A stretch of DNA of 64,000 nucleotides from Methyloterricola oryzae. Its GTDB lineage: Bacteria > Pseudomonadota > Gammaproteobacteria > Methylococcales > Methylococcaceae. The position numbers and the translations under genes are program-made. Of this stretch, positions 27,478 through 36,698 are shown piece after piece. Every line of letters begins with the position of its first letter. Positions within the stretch are counted from its first letter, which is position 1. Location of the stretch: positions 124,001-188,000 of the forward strand of contig NZ_JYNS01000003.1 in NCBI RefSeq assembly GCF_000934725.1, given 5' to 3'. The notes below the pieces were generated by a model. That model was not told where the DNA came from, ran no database searches, and saw only the letters and a program-made list of their open reading frames with translations.

Positions 27478-28887
27478 TTACAAGCTGTAGTACATGTCGA
27501 ACTCGACCGGATGGGTGCTCATGCGCAACCGGGTCACTTCCTGGCTCTTCAGTTCGATGTAGGCATCGATCACGTCGTCGGTGAACACGCCGCCCGCAGT
27601 CAGGAAGGCGCGATCCGCGTCCAAGGCTTCCAGAGCCTGGTCGAAGGAGTAGCACACCTGCGGGATGGCTTTCTCTTCTTCCGGCGGCAGGTCGTATAGA
27701 TCCTTGTCCATGGCGTCGCCCGGATGGATCTTGTTGATGATGCCGTCCAGACCCGCCATCAGCATGGCGGAGAACGCCAGGTAGGGGTTGGCGGTGGAAT
27801 CGGGGAAACGTACTTCGATGCGGCGCGCCTTCGGGTTCATCACGTAGGGGATACGGATGGACGCGGAGCGGTTGCGAGCCGAGTAGGCCAGCATAACCGG
27901 CGCCTCGAAGCCCGGTACCAGACGCTTGTAGCTGTTGGTGGAGGCATTGCAGAAGGCATTCAAGGCCTTGGCGTGCTTGATGATGCCGCCGATGTAGTAC
28001 AGGGCCGTTTCCGACAGGCCGCCGTACAGATCGCCGGTGAACAGGTTCACGCCGCCCTTGGCGATGGACTGATGCACGTGCATGCCGTTGCCGTTGTCAC
28101 CCACCAGCGGCTTGGGCATGAAGGTCAGGGTCTTGCCGTAGGCGTGAGCCACGTTCTGCAGCACGTACTTGAGAACCAGCACTTCGTCGGCCTTCTTCAC
28201 CAGGGTGCCGAACTTGACGCCGATTTCGCACTGACCCGCCGTCGCCACTTCGTGGTGATGAACTTCGACGGCCTGCCCCATTTCCTCCAGGGTGTTGCAC
28301 ATGGCGGAACGCAGGTCCTGCAGGGAATCCACCGGCGGAACCGGGAAATAACCGCCTTTCACGCCCGGACGATGGCCGATGTTGCCATCCTCGTAAACCT
28401 TCTCGGAGTTCCAGCCGGCTTCTTCGGAATCGATCTTGAAGAAAGACCCCTGCATGCTGGTACCCCAGCGCACGTCGTCGAACACGAAGAATTCATTCTC
28501 CGGCCCGAAGAAAGCGGTATCGCCGATACCGGTGGACTTCAGATAGGCTTCGGCGCGCTTGGCGATGGAGCGCGGGTCGCGCTCGTAACCCTGCATGGTG
28601 GCCGGCTCGACGATGTCGCAGCGCAGGATGAGGGTGGCGTCGTCGAAAAAGGGATCCATAACGGCGGTGGACGCATCCGGCATCAGGATCATGTCGGATT
28701 CGTTGATGCCCTTCCACCCGGCGATGGACGAGCCATCGAACATCTTGCCGTCTTCGAACAGATCCTCTTCGATGGTGCTAGCAGGAACGCTGACGTGCTG
28801 CTCTTTGCCTTTCGTATCGCAGAAACGAAAGTCCACATATTTGACTTCCTTTTCCTTGATCATCTGAAGTACGTCTTTGGGCGTCAT
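27478..28887 (-). CDS. glnA: Glutamine synthetase, type I
   Basis: 469 residues, identical in length to E. coli GlnA. It makes glutamine from glutamate, ammonia and ATP as a dodecamer. Visible signatures are [17 protein letters not shown], the Asp/Gly loop [18 protein letters not shown], the ATP-binding [17 protein letters not shown] and the regulatory adenylylation Tyr in [12 protein letters not shown]. The Tyr implies control by a GlnE-type adenylyltransferase. AGGAG precedes the ATG. It heads the glnA-ntrB-ntrC cluster and has a candidate NtrC palindrome 172 bp upstream. Confidence 0.98.
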   Translation of the reverse strand: MTPKDVLQMIKEKEVKYVDFRFCDTKGKEQHVSVPASTIEEDLFEDGKMFDGSSIAGWKGINESDMILMPDASTAVMDPFFDDATLILRCDIVEPATMQGYERDPRSIAKRAEAYLKSTGIGDTAFFGPENEFFVFDDVRWGTSMQGSFFKIDSEEAGWNSEKVYEDGNIGHRPGVKGGYFPVPPVDSLQDLRSAMCNTLEEMGQAVEVHHHEVATAGQCEIGVKFGTLVKKADEVLVLKYVLQNVAHAYGKTLTFMPKPLVGDNGNGMHVHQSIAKGGVNLFTGDLYGGLSETALYYIGGIIKHAKALNAFCNASTNSYKRLVPGFEAPVMLAYSARNRSASIRIPYVMNPKARRIEVRFPDSTANPYLAFSAMLMAGLDGIINKIHPGDAMDKDLYDLPPEEEKAIPQVCYSFDQALEALDADRAFLTAGGVFTDDVIDAYIELKSQEVTRLRMSTHPVEFDMYYSL

Positions 28888-28931
28888 GCGCTTCTCCTCT
28901 GGTGAGTGTTATGTATGAATGCCAGTCTGAT

Positions 28932-28948
28932 GGACAATTGCTTTTCCA
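28932..28948 (-). promoter_or_regulatory. Weak sigma54-like element upstream of glnA
   Basis: On the minus strand TGGAAAAGCAATTGTCC has TGG and TTG at sigma54 -24/-12 spacing, but the invariant -12 GC is GT. It lies 45 bp before glnA, downstream of the NtrC palindrome. The geometry is right but the match is poor. Confidence 0.25.
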
Positions 28949-29058
28949 TTCAGGATTTATACCAATGGGCTCGTTATCGGGAATTCCCGACCTTGAGCGA
29001 TATTTGTATTGTGGAGCACCGCATGAGACGAGACCGGATGCACCACCAATGCGCGCAA

Positions 29059-29075
29059 CGCACCAAATTGGTTCA
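29059..29075. promoter_or_regulatory. Candidate NtrC-binding site upstream of glnA
   Basis: CGCACCAAATTGGTTCA agrees with TGCACCAAAATGGTGCA at 14 of 17 positions and lies 172 bp before glnA, overlapping the stop codon of the next gene. A perfect half-site TGCACCA lies about 20 bp further upstream (29039-29045). Confidence 0.5.
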
Positions 29076-30035
29076 CCTCAGCGACCCCAGGACCATCCCT
29101 CGGATACCGGCGATCCCACGGGCGCCATTTTGCCTTGCCTTGGGCAGACAGTCCAAATTCATTCCGCCGAGTGCGTAAACAGGGATGTTGACCGTCGCCA
29201 CCAACTCCCGAAAACGCTCCCAGCCCATCGGGACGGCTTGCGAATGGGAAGGCGTCCGGCACACTGGAGAGAGCACCGCGAAGTCCAGGCCCAGCGCCTC
29301 GGCCTTCTGCAATTCGCTATGGTTATGGCACGAGGCGGCCACCCAGAAGTGGCTGCCCTCCGGCCTTTCGTCCAGTCTGCGCAGGCGGGCCGAGTCCAGG
29401 TGTACGCCTTGGGCACCCAATTCCAGCGCGAGTTGTGGGTCGTGATTGAGCAGCAGGCTCACACCCAGGTCCGCGGCGATCTTCAACGCAGCGGTCGCTA
29501 ATGACCGGTAGGCTCCGTCCGACAAGGCCTTGGCCCGCAGTTGGACCACGCGCACACCGGATGCACCAAGGTTGTGCAAACAGTCCGAGAGATCCTGCTC
29601 TGCCGGGTTGTCCAGAATTGCATAGCGATCGGGCAGCCGGGCCGCGGTCAAAATGGGGCGATTGGCGGCAGGAAATTCAAAGGAAGACAGATCGTCCGCC
29701 GCGACCCAGATAATGGGCTGTCCTTCCCTGCCCTGCGGCGTGCCGGAGAACTCCAGAACCTCAAAGGTATCCAGAAGAACGGACCGGTCGGCATAGGCGT
29801 GGCGCACCTGCAGCAAAGGCTCGCCGCGAAGGACCCGAATGCCCAATTCTTCGTGCAGTTCCCGGTCCAGGGCCTCCAGCGTGGATTCCCCCGCCTCCAC
29901 CTTGCCCCCGGGAAATTCCCACAAGCCCCCCTGATGCAAATGATCGTGGCGGCGGGCGATCAGGACCTCGCCCGCGGCACCGCGAACGACGCCGACGGCG
30001 ACGTGGAGTTCATGGGACTGGACGACTGGATTCAC
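29073..30035 (-). CDS. Nudix hydrolase fused to ThiE/TenI-like domain
   Basis: 320 residues, GTG start. Residues 10-130 form a MutT-type Nudix hydrolase with a complete Nudix box (GGKVEAGESTLEALDRELHE then ELGI), expected to clean oxidised nucleoside triphosphates such as 8-oxo-dGTP. Residues 135-320 resemble thiamine-phosphate synthase/TenI (DCLHNLGASGVRVVQLRAK, GLDFAVLSPVCRTPSH, IPVYALGGMN). This fusion is known in gammaproteobacteria. Whether the second half is a catalyst is unresolved in the family. It is divergent from the patatin gene. Confidence 0.9.
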   Translation of the reverse strand: MNPVVQSHELHVAVGVVRGAAGEVLIARRHDHLHQGGLWEFPGGKVEAGESTLEALDRELHEELGIRVLRGEPLLQVRHAYADRSVLLDTFEVLEFSGTPQGREGQPIIWVAADDLSSFEFPAANRPILTAARLPDRYAILDNPAEQDLSDCLHNLGASGVRVVQLRAKALSDGAYRSLATAALKIAADLGVSLLLNHDPQLALELGAQGVHLDSARLRRLDERPEGSHFWVAASCHNHSELQKAEALGLDFAVLSPVCRTPSHSQAVPMGWERFRELVATVNIPVYALGGMNLDCLPKARQNGARGIAGIRGMVLGSLR

Positions 30036-30330
30036 GCTTTCAAGATTTGCGCGGCATTTGGGCGGGGACGCGAGGCAGCAAAGTCAAACTTCGCGGTAAA
30101 TGATCCAGCATTGTACACAAGGGCAACCCGAGAGCGGCAGCTTCGTGCGCGGCGTCTTGGCCTACCAGCGTGTTCCACTGAAAAAAGCCCGCCCCGTTTT
30201 CCAGCTTACAAGGGCAGCGAACGGAGGTAACATCGGATGCGCCGACTGCCCCGAGGCAGACCAGAGCAGCAGGCAGGAGCCGGCGACGAGCGGAACAAAC
30301 ATGATGAAAAGGATCGAGGGAGGAGAGAAC

Positions 30331-33000
30331 ATGACAGATTTGAACGAAAAGGTAGAGGCGATGCTATCCGGCACGATTGCCTTGCCAGGACGCGACGACA
30401 TCAGGGACATAATCGGGCAACTGAAGGGATCGCTGGATTTCGGGCGCGCGCGCCGACTCCTTACGACGGTTCTGGCAGCCCTTCCAGATGGCCAGCGCAG
30501 CACCTCGTCGGAGGCTGTGTGGCTGACCCAGCAACTGGCGCTGTGCACCTACAAGGACGAAGAACTGCCGCCGGCCAGCCGCCTCGACGACGCCATGAGG
30601 CTGTTGGAAGACATCGGCTTGCGCGAGCCCGGCAACCTGGATGCCGAAACCCTGGCCCTGGGAGGAGCCGTGTGCAAACGGCGCTGGGAGCACGGCGGCC
30701 AGATCGAATTCCTGCACGAGTCCCTCGCCTTCTATACCGCGGCCCATGAACGCAACCCGAACCAGGACATGGGCTACGGCGGCATCAATGCCGCCTTCAT
30801 CTGTGACCTGCTGGCCGCGCGCCTGATCCAGATCGAAAAGCGTAACGGCATTCCGTCCGCCGAAGCGAAGCAGTACCACAAGAAGGCCGAGAATCTGCGC
30901 AAATCCGTGCTCAGGATCCTGGGCCCCATGCTCCGCAGGGACACATCCCTGGGCCGGCAGCACTGGTTCCTGGCAACCCTGGCGGAAGCCCGATTCGGCC
31001 TGGGCGAGTACGAGGAAGCGGGCCGCCTGCTGGAACAGGCCGCGGCGCTCCCCGATGTCAAGGAATGGGAACTGCAATCCACCTTCCGCCAACTCGCTGC
31101 CCTGGCTGACCACCAGAATCTCGCGCCTCCCGCGCCGGGTAGCGACCCCAAGGATTGGGATGCCCCCTGGCAAGCGCTTGCGCGCCTATTGGGCGAGGAC
31201 ACGGCCGCTGCCGCCGGCAGCCACCGCGGACGCGTCGGCCTCGCACTGTCCGGTGGCGGCTTCCGCGCCTCGTTGTTCCACCTCGGCGTGCTGGCGCGCC
31301 TGGCGGAAGTCGATGCCCTGCGCAGCGTCGAGGTCCTCTCTACCGTCTCCGGCGGCAGCATCGTTGGCGCCCAATACTATCTCGAACTGCAAAAGCTGCT
31401 GGAATCCCGCCCCGATCGTGCGCTCGATATCGAGGACTACATCGATCTGGTCAAGCGGGTCCAGACCCAGTTCCTGCAAGGTGTGCAGCGCAATGTGCGC
31501 ATGACTACCTTCGCCAATTTCTTCGACACGCTGCGCATGCTGTTCTGCGCAAGCTATTCGCGCAGTCACAAGCTGGGCGAGGTTTACGAGGACCTGCTGT
31601 ACCGCCGGGTGAAGGATGGAAAGGGCGACAATCCGCGCCACATGGAGCAATTGCTGGTACAGCCGGCCAGTGGCCCGGCATCCACTGCCAAGCGGTTCAA
31701 GCCGAAATTCGAGAACTGGCGGCGGCGCGCCAAGGTGCCCATACTCCTGCTCAACACCACCTCCCTGAATTCGGGGCATAACTGGTTTTTCACCGCCAGT
31801 TGGATGGGCGAACCGCCCGGTCTGGTGGGCGATGAGATCGACAACAACCGCCGCTATCGCCGCCTGTACTACCGGGAAGCGCCGAACCAGGGCCTGCGCG
31901 AGTTTCGCCTCGGCCATGCGGTGGCCGCCTCGTCCTGCGTACCGGGTCTGTTCGAGCCTCTGGTGATCCAGAATCTCTACCCGGGCACGACCGTGCGGCT
32001 GGTCGATGGCGGCGTTCATGACAATCAGGGCGTGCAGGGCCTGCTGGACGAAGGTTGCACCCTGATCCTGTGCAGCGATGCCTCGGGCCAGATGGCCGAC
32101 GTATCCGACCCAGCCGACGACCCGGCGGGCGTGCTGCTGCGCACCGTGTCGGTCCTGCAGGACCGTATCCGCGAAGCAGAGTACCAGGACCTGCAGGGCC
32201 GCCTCGACAGCCGCGCGCTGCAGGGCTTGCTGTTCGTGCACAGCAAGAAGGAACTGGGCGTCGCGCCGGCAACCTGGAACGGTGGAAAGGCAAAGGAAGC
32301 CTTCAGTGGCGCGCTCCCCGACGAACCCACCTCCTATGGCGTCAACAAACGGCTACAGGACAGCATCGCCGCGTTGCGTACCGACCTGGATGCCTTCACC
32401 GACGTGGAAGCCTATTGCCTCATGGCCAGCGGTTACCTGATGACCTCGGCCGAATTGAAAGTGCTCCAGGCGCAGCACCTGAAGGACGGCGGCAAAGGCA
32501 ACTGGGGGAATTTCTCCATCGACGCCCCGGCGCGCAGCGACTGGCCGTTCCTGCCGCTGCTCGACCTTCTGGGCGAAGCCGAGTCCGGCGCCTCGCCGCG
32601 GCGCCAGGACCTGGCCTTCCAGCTGAAGGCGGGCAGCGCCCTGTTTCTCAAGGCCTGGAAGCTGGTGCCGGAACTGAAGCGGCTCGCCACCATCGTGGGC
32701 GCTGGCGCGGCTTTGGCGCTTGTGGTCCTCATCGTGCTGCTGTGGAACGCCCCCCTGTTTTCGCAGCAAATCACCTGGGGTGTCGTCCTCTCGGCCCTCC
32801 TGCTGACTTTCGCCGGCCTGGTGCTACCGGCCTTGAAGTGGCTGAACCCTGCCGGCGAGTCAAAGCAGATAGTGATCAAGGTCGCCATTGGCCTGACGGG
32901 CTATGTCCTGGGCAAGCTGCACCTTTGGTGGATAGACCGCTTGTTCCTAGAGCGCGGCGCGTTGAGCCGTCTGCTTAAGCTCGACGGCAAAAGCAAATGA
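30331..33000 (+). CDS. TPR-S/TRAFs-binding-like domain fused to patatin phospholipase with C-terminal membrane helices
   Basis: 889 residues; start chosen at 30331 after GGAGGAGAGAAC. Residues 35-263 resemble the bacterial relatives of the MAP3K TRAFs-binding (DUF4071, TPR-S) domain: ALGGAVCKRRWEHGG, MGYGGINAAF and HWFLATLAEARFGLGEYEEA. Residues 300-570 are a patatin domain: oxyanion loop SGGGFR at 307-312, nucleophile Ser343 in STVSGGSIVG and catalytic Asp559 in LVDGGVHDNQG. Residues 785-868 hold three hydrophobic helices, so the enzyme should sit in the membrane it may attack. It converges, 29 bp apart, on another TPR-S-like gene. The expected activity is lipid acyl hydrolysis. A role as an immune effector is inference from architecture. 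Confidence 0.82.
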   Translation: MTDLNEKVEAMLSGTIALPGRDDIRDIIGQLKGSLDFGRARRLLTTVLAALPDGQRSTSSEAVWLTQQLALCTYKDEELPPASRLDDAMRLLEDIGLREPGNLDAETLALGGAVCKRRWEHGGQIEFLHESLAFYTAAHERNPNQDMGYGGINAAFICDLLAARLIQIEKRNGIPSAEAKQYHKKAENLRKSVLRILGPMLRRDTSLGRQHWFLATLAEARFGLGEYEEAGRLLEQAAALPDVKEWELQSTFRQLAALADHQNLAPPAPGSDPKDWDAPWQALARLLGEDTAAAAGSHRGRVGLALSGGGFRASLFHLGVLARLAEVDALRSVEVLSTVSGGSIVGAQYYLELQKLLESRPDRALDIEDYIDLVKRVQTQFLQGVQRNVRMTTFANFFDTLRMLFCASYSRSHKLGEVYEDLLYRRVKDGKGDNPRHMEQLLVQPASGPASTAKRFKPKFENWRRRAKVPILLLNTTSLNSGHNWFFTASWMGEPPGLVGDEIDNNRRYRRLYYREAPNQGLREFRLGHAVAASSCVPGLFEPLVIQNLYPGTTVRLVDGGVHDNQGVQGLLDEGCTLILCSDASGQMADVSDPADDPAGVLLRTVSVLQDRIREAEYQDLQGRLDSRALQGLLFVHSKKELGVAPATWNGGKAKEAFSGALPDEPTSYGVNKRLQDSIAALRTDLDAFTDVEAYCLMASGYLMTSAELKVLQAQHLKDGGKGNWGNFSIDAPARSDWPFLPLLDLLGEAESGASPRRQDLAFQLKAGSALFLKAWKLVPELKRLATIVGAGAALALVVLIVLLWNAPLFSQQITWGVVLSALLLTFAGLVLPALKWLNPAGESKQIVIKVAIGLTGYVLGKLHLWWIDRLFLERGALSRLLKLDGKSK

Positions 33001-33029
33001 TGCATGGCGACGCTGGCGCGGATCGAGGT

Positions 33030-34364
33030 TCAGGCTGAGATCTGCGCTGCGCGCCGCAGGAGTTCCTGCTCAACCTGCTCGGCCCACTCCACGTGCTCAT
33101 CCCGCCCGGCGCGGGCCTCGCGGATCAAGCGCAGATTACGGGCAGTGGTTTCCGGCTCCCAGACTTCGCGCACATGGGCGAGGGCCGCGCTCAGCGCCGC
33201 GACCGCCCTCGTCCTGTCCTTGTCCAGTACCGCCAGTTCAAGCAGCGTGGCATGATCCCAATAATCGGGCTGCCCCGTCGCAATGCGCCTCTCCACCGCG
33301 TAGAAGACGACCGGTATGAGCTTCTCGCGGCGGGGGTCGGGCGGATTCCTGAGTTCCATCAGGGTCACCGCGTTGATGCCAGGATAGGCGTCGCGCCAAT
33401 CCGCCTCGAAGCCCTTGAGGTACGCGTCAATCGCCTTCCCTAGCAATCCGTCCGCCAACAACCCGGGACCGGCGGCCTCCCAATGATCCTTATAGACCCG
33501 GCCCAGCAAACCGTAGGTTTCGCTGCTCGGTCCGCGTGCGGCAATCACGTCCAGCAGCACGCGCTCGGCCTCGTCGCGTCGCCCCGCGCGGTTCAGGGCC
33601 ATGCCAAGCTGTTCCTGCACCATGACCGTGGCGGCCAAGGGCCGGGACATCTTCGCCACCAGCGCGATCATGGCGTCCCAGGCCTTGACCGCGCGGTAAG
33701 AAAGGAAAAGATCCAGCACCACCCCGGAGTCGGCATCGGCCAGGTTGCCCAAGTCGGCCTCAATGGCACGCACGGCATCGGCGCCCTGTTTGCGCGCCAC
33801 GGCGAGCTCCGCCTTGCGCTCCTCGGAGTAGCGCACCCGTTCGCGGAAGACATCGGTCTTCAGCCGCTGAATGTCCGGAAAATTCTCCACCATCTGGAAT
33901 ACCGGGCTGTCGGTGGGAAAATCGCGGGCCGCCTTGAGTTTCTCCGTCAATGCGCGCCGGGCCGCCTCCGCCGCGTCCGGTCTGCCGTCGTGCCCCAGGC
34001 GGTAAGGCAGGGCGCGCAGAGGCATCACGTCGAAGGGCAGTTGTCCCATGCCCTCGGCGAAAGTGAGTACCGTAGTGGCCGGCTTCACCGCGTGGCGCAG
34101 TCCCAGTTCATAGAACACGTTGGCGTTGGCATTGGTCAGGTCGGCGACCGCAAACTCGCACAATATGAGCCGCTCGAACATGGGCTTGTGGATCACTCCC
34201 CCGGTCATCTCCTCATCGGCCCGTATCGGCTCGAGGCCGGCGTCCTCGATTGCAGGCCGGATATAGTCCTGATAGACCGCATCGAAATCGATCATGGCGC
34301 CGCCGGCGCTGGCGGCAGGCTTCTTGCCGAAGGGCATGAGGACAAAGCAGAGGGGTCGATTCAT
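33030..34364 (-). CDS. Nucleoside-deoxyribosyltransferase-like (DRHyd) domain fused to TPR-S/TRAFs-binding domain
   Basis: 444 residues; start at 34364 has GGAG 6 nt upstream. Residues 1-125 have a Rossmann-like fold of the nucleoside 2-deoxyribosyltransferase superfamily: CFVLMPFGKK, AVADLTNANANVFYELGLRH with a candidate catalytic Glu86. Residues 170-430 match the TRAFs-binding/TPR-S family closely in pattern: YGLLGRVYKDHWE, FEADWRDAYPGINAVTLME, DYWDHATLLELAVL and WEPETTARNLRLIREAR. The same two domains are found at the N-terminus of animal ASK kinases and in predicted bacterial conflict systems. It may act on NAD or a nucleotide, or bind one as a signal. It is paired tail to tail with the patatin gene. 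Confidence 0.82.
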   Translation of the reverse strand: MNRPLCFVLMPFGKKPAASAGGAMIDFDAVYQDYIRPAIEDAGLEPIRADEEMTGGVIHKPMFERLILCEFAVADLTNANANVFYELGLRHAVKPATTVLTFAEGMGQLPFDVMPLRALPYRLGHDGRPDAAEAARRALTEKLKAARDFPTDSPVFQMVENFPDIQRLKTDVFRERVRYSEERKAELAVARKQGADAVRAIEADLGNLADADSGVVLDLFLSYRAVKAWDAMIALVAKMSRPLAATVMVQEQLGMALNRAGRRDEAERVLLDVIAARGPSSETYGLLGRVYKDHWEAAGPGLLADGLLGKAIDAYLKGFEADWRDAYPGINAVTLMELRNPPDPRREKLIPVVFYAVERRIATGQPDYWDHATLLELAVLDKDRTRAVAALSAALAHVREVWEPETTARNLRLIREARAGRDEHVEWAEQVEQELLRRAAQISA

Positions 34365-34669
34365 GGCGGACTCCAGGTCCTGTTTCACAAGGATTCAAAG
34401 GATCGCACGGCGCTGCCGTTCAGGCCGTCGGCTCGCGCCCGCCCCGAACGGCGTGCACGAGCCGCCCCATTCTAGGCGGAACCTGACAAAGTGCGGGCGG
34501 CTTGTCGCAAAGGCTTCATCGGAGGCCAGCCGGCAGGCCGCGCTAGCACCACAATAAACCATTGAATTCATTGAATTGCAAGCCAGTGATACAGATCATA
34601 CGGTCCTCAATTCGAGTCTGGAATGAAGCTTGCTGCATGCGTGTTGATTCCCTACTGGAGAAACCAGCC
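34365..34669. other. Divergent promoter interval, TPR-S gene / amine oxidase gene
   Basis: 305 bp without a supported gene. It contains a near-direct repeat ATTGAATTCATTGAATT around 34561-34577 and is less GC-rich there than its surroundings, suiting a promoter region for both directions. No operator was recognised. Confidence 0.4.
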
Positions 34670-36253
34670 ATGCTCGAAACGGCTATCATCGGCGCCGGCA
34701 TCTGCGGACTGGCCCTGGCCCAAGGCCTGCACCGTCAAGGACGCAGCTTCGCCCTGTTCGAGGCCCGCGGGCGCGCCGGCGGGCGCGTGCTCACCGCCAT
34801 CAGCCGGCAGGGAACACCCCTGGACCTTGGCCCCACCTGGTTCTGGCCGGAAACCCAGCCGCGCATCACGCGGCTGGTGCGTGATCTGGGCTTGCGCAGC
34901 TTTCCTCAGCACGACACCGGCGAGGTGCTGCGCCTGGCCGATCACGACAAACAGCCGGACAGCGTCCAGCGCCCCAACCTGCACGGCGGGGCGCAGCGGA
35001 TGGAAGGTGGCATGAGCGCCGTGACCCAGGCCCTCCTGCAGGAGTTGCCGGAAGCATCCCTGCGTCTCGGGCATGTGCTGGAGAGTGTGACCGACTGCGG
35101 CGACCATGTCTTGTTGCGGCTTCGGCGCGGCCTGGAGCGCATCGAGGTGCAGGCGCGTCATGTGGTTCTCGCCCTGCCGCCGCGCCTGGTGGAAGAAAAG
35201 ATTGCCTTCGATCCCCCCCTGGACGGCCAGGTGCGCGAAGCAATGCGGGAAACCTACACCTGGATGGCGGATCAGGCCAAGGCCCTGGTGGCCTTTGAAC
35301 GCCCTTTCTGGCGCGAGCAGGGACACTCCGGCAATGCCTTCGTGCATCACGAGCATGTGGTGCTGGGCGAGATTTTCGATGCCTGCGATGCCGATGGCGG
35401 CAAGGCCGCCGTGGGTGGCTTCTTCAGCCTGCCGCCCGAATTCCGGGCCTCGCTGCGTGGGGGCATGTCCATGCTGGTATCCAGCCAACTGGTGCAGGTC
35501 TTTGGAACCGACGCCGAGCACGGTGAACAGCATGTGCACGACTGGGCGGCCGATGACTACACCTGCAGCAGCCGTGACCGCACACCGCCGGACCATCACC
35601 CGGAATATGGCCACCCTGCCCTGCGTTGGCCCCAATGGGACGAAAAGCTGTTTTTCGGCGGCTCGGAAACGGCCACCTACGCTGGCGGCTACCTGGAAGG
35701 CGCCCTGGAAGCGGCCGCCCGCATCCAGCGCAATCTAAGCTTGAGCCTGAAGCCGCAAGCCGCGGCACCGCATTCAAGCGGCAATCAAGCCAGCCTGGAT
35801 CAGTTCAATGCCTGGGTGCAACTCCAGCGCGACGGCGCATTGGAGCGCTACAAGCGGCACTTGCAGCAGAACCTGGCCAAGCAGGTCAAGGAACAGATCA
35901 CCCAGCGCGCCGTTCTCGGCACCATGGAACAGGTCTACAGCGAGGCCTTGACCTTGCTTGACGAACTGCCGTTCAACGCCGCCGAGGAAGGGATCGAGCA
36001 AGGTCGCTGCGGGCTTACCCCCAAGGCGCTGAACCCGTTCCTGGGCTTCAACAAGGCCCTGCTGGACGCGGTGATCGAGCACAATCGCACCTCCTGCGCC
36101 ATGTCCAACTTCCCCGACGAGCACCATGTGTCGCCCGAATACCTGGAAACCATCGCCCGTGACCTGGCCGCCGCCTGGCGCGAGTTCGCCCTGGCGGTCA
36201 ACGACCTGATGATCGCCAAGGCCAGTTCCGAGCGCATCGCCGCGGCGGCATGA
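34670..36253 (+). CDS. Flavin-containing amine oxidase family protein with C-terminal helical extension
   Basis: 527 residues; ATG at 34670 is preceded by GGAG at 9 nt. The N-terminus is a canonical FAD-binding beta-alpha-beta unit (AIIGAGICGLALAQGL), followed by EARGRAGGRV and DLGPTWFW, as in monoamine oxidase-like enzymes. A late FFGGSETATYAGGYLEGALEAA is the C-terminal flavin motif. Residues 375-527 are an additional helical region unlike standard amine oxidases (FNAWVQLQRDGALERYKRHL and on), unidentified. The substrate is unknown. It is divergent from the TPR-S gene. A shared function cannot be shown. Confidence 0.85.
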   Translation: MLETAIIGAGICGLALAQGLHRQGRSFALFEARGRAGGRVLTAISRQGTPLDLGPTWFWPETQPRITRLVRDLGLRSFPQHDTGEVLRLADHDKQPDSVQRPNLHGGAQRMEGGMSAVTQALLQELPEASLRLGHVLESVTDCGDHVLLRLRRGLERIEVQARHVVLALPPRLVEEKIAFDPPLDGQVREAMRETYTWMADQAKALVAFERPFWREQGHSGNAFVHHEHVVLGEIFDACDADGGKAAVGGFFSLPPEFRASLRGGMSMLVSSQLVQVFGTDAEHGEQHVHDWAADDYTCSSRDRTPPDHHPEYGHPALRWPQWDEKLFFGGSETATYAGGYLEGALEAAARIQRNLSLSLKPQAAAPHSSGNQASLDQFNAWVQLQRDGALERYKRHLQQNLAKQVKEQITQRAVLGTMEQVYSEALTLLDELPFNAAEEGIEQGRCGLTPKALNPFLGFNKALLDAVIEHNRTSCAMSNFPDEHHVSPEYLETIARDLAAAWREFALAVNDLMIAKASSERIAAAA

Positions 36254-36363
36254 GCCAGACGGGCAGTTCACCCAGCTTGAAACTCCTGCACTCGCACCGG
36301 CTTCAGCGCCTCGCGCAACGCCGGGGCTGGCGCGCGCCCCACCTACAATGAGCGGAAAAACCC

Positions 36364-36675
36364 ATGAGTACCTATATCAAGACCACACAGGATGGCCGCA
36401 AGGTGGAAGTCATCGAACTTTCCGTCTGCCTGGCCGGTAAACCCGAAGCCGAATACCTGGTGCCCGTGGCCGAGCACCCCAACCGCGATGCGATTCTGCA
36501 AGCGGTGCCGGATGCCACCCACATGGCCGGGCGCCTGCCGCTCAATGCGGAGGAAGCCGCCACGGCGCAGGCTGCTTTGGAAGCCAACAAGCTGGCCTTT
36601 GAGAACAGCCCCAAAGGCCTGGCAGAGCGCATACGCCGCGCCCAGAACCAGGCCATCGCCAACCGGGACGGCTGA
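36364..36675 (+). CDS. Small hypothetical protein
   Basis: 103 residues, soluble, with no signal peptide or membrane helix. The first 50 residues (MSTYIKTTQDGRKVEVIELS onward) look like two or three beta strands. The second half is helical (EEAATAQAALEANKLAFEN). It is 110 bp after the amine oxidase gene on the same strand. I do not recognise the family. Its composition and codon use look like normal coding sequence here. Confidence 0.6.
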   Translation: MSTYIKTTQDGRKVEVIELSVCLAGKPEAEYLVPVAEHPNRDAILQAVPDATHMAGRLPLNAEEAATAQAALEANKLAFENSPKGLAERIRRAQNQAIANRDG

Positions 36676-36698
36676 GCCAGGCGGAAAGGGCGGACGCC

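Noticed and set aside
30100-30330. In-frame N-terminal extension of the patatin protein
   Set aside because: The extension has no domain-like sequence, while GGAGGAGAGAAC directly precedes the ATG at 30331.
30331-34364. Interpretation of the patatin locus as a CBASS operon
   Set aside because: There is no CD-NTase, Cap2/Cap3 or SAVED domain nearby, and the patatin is fused to a TPR-S-like domain rather than a short CapV.
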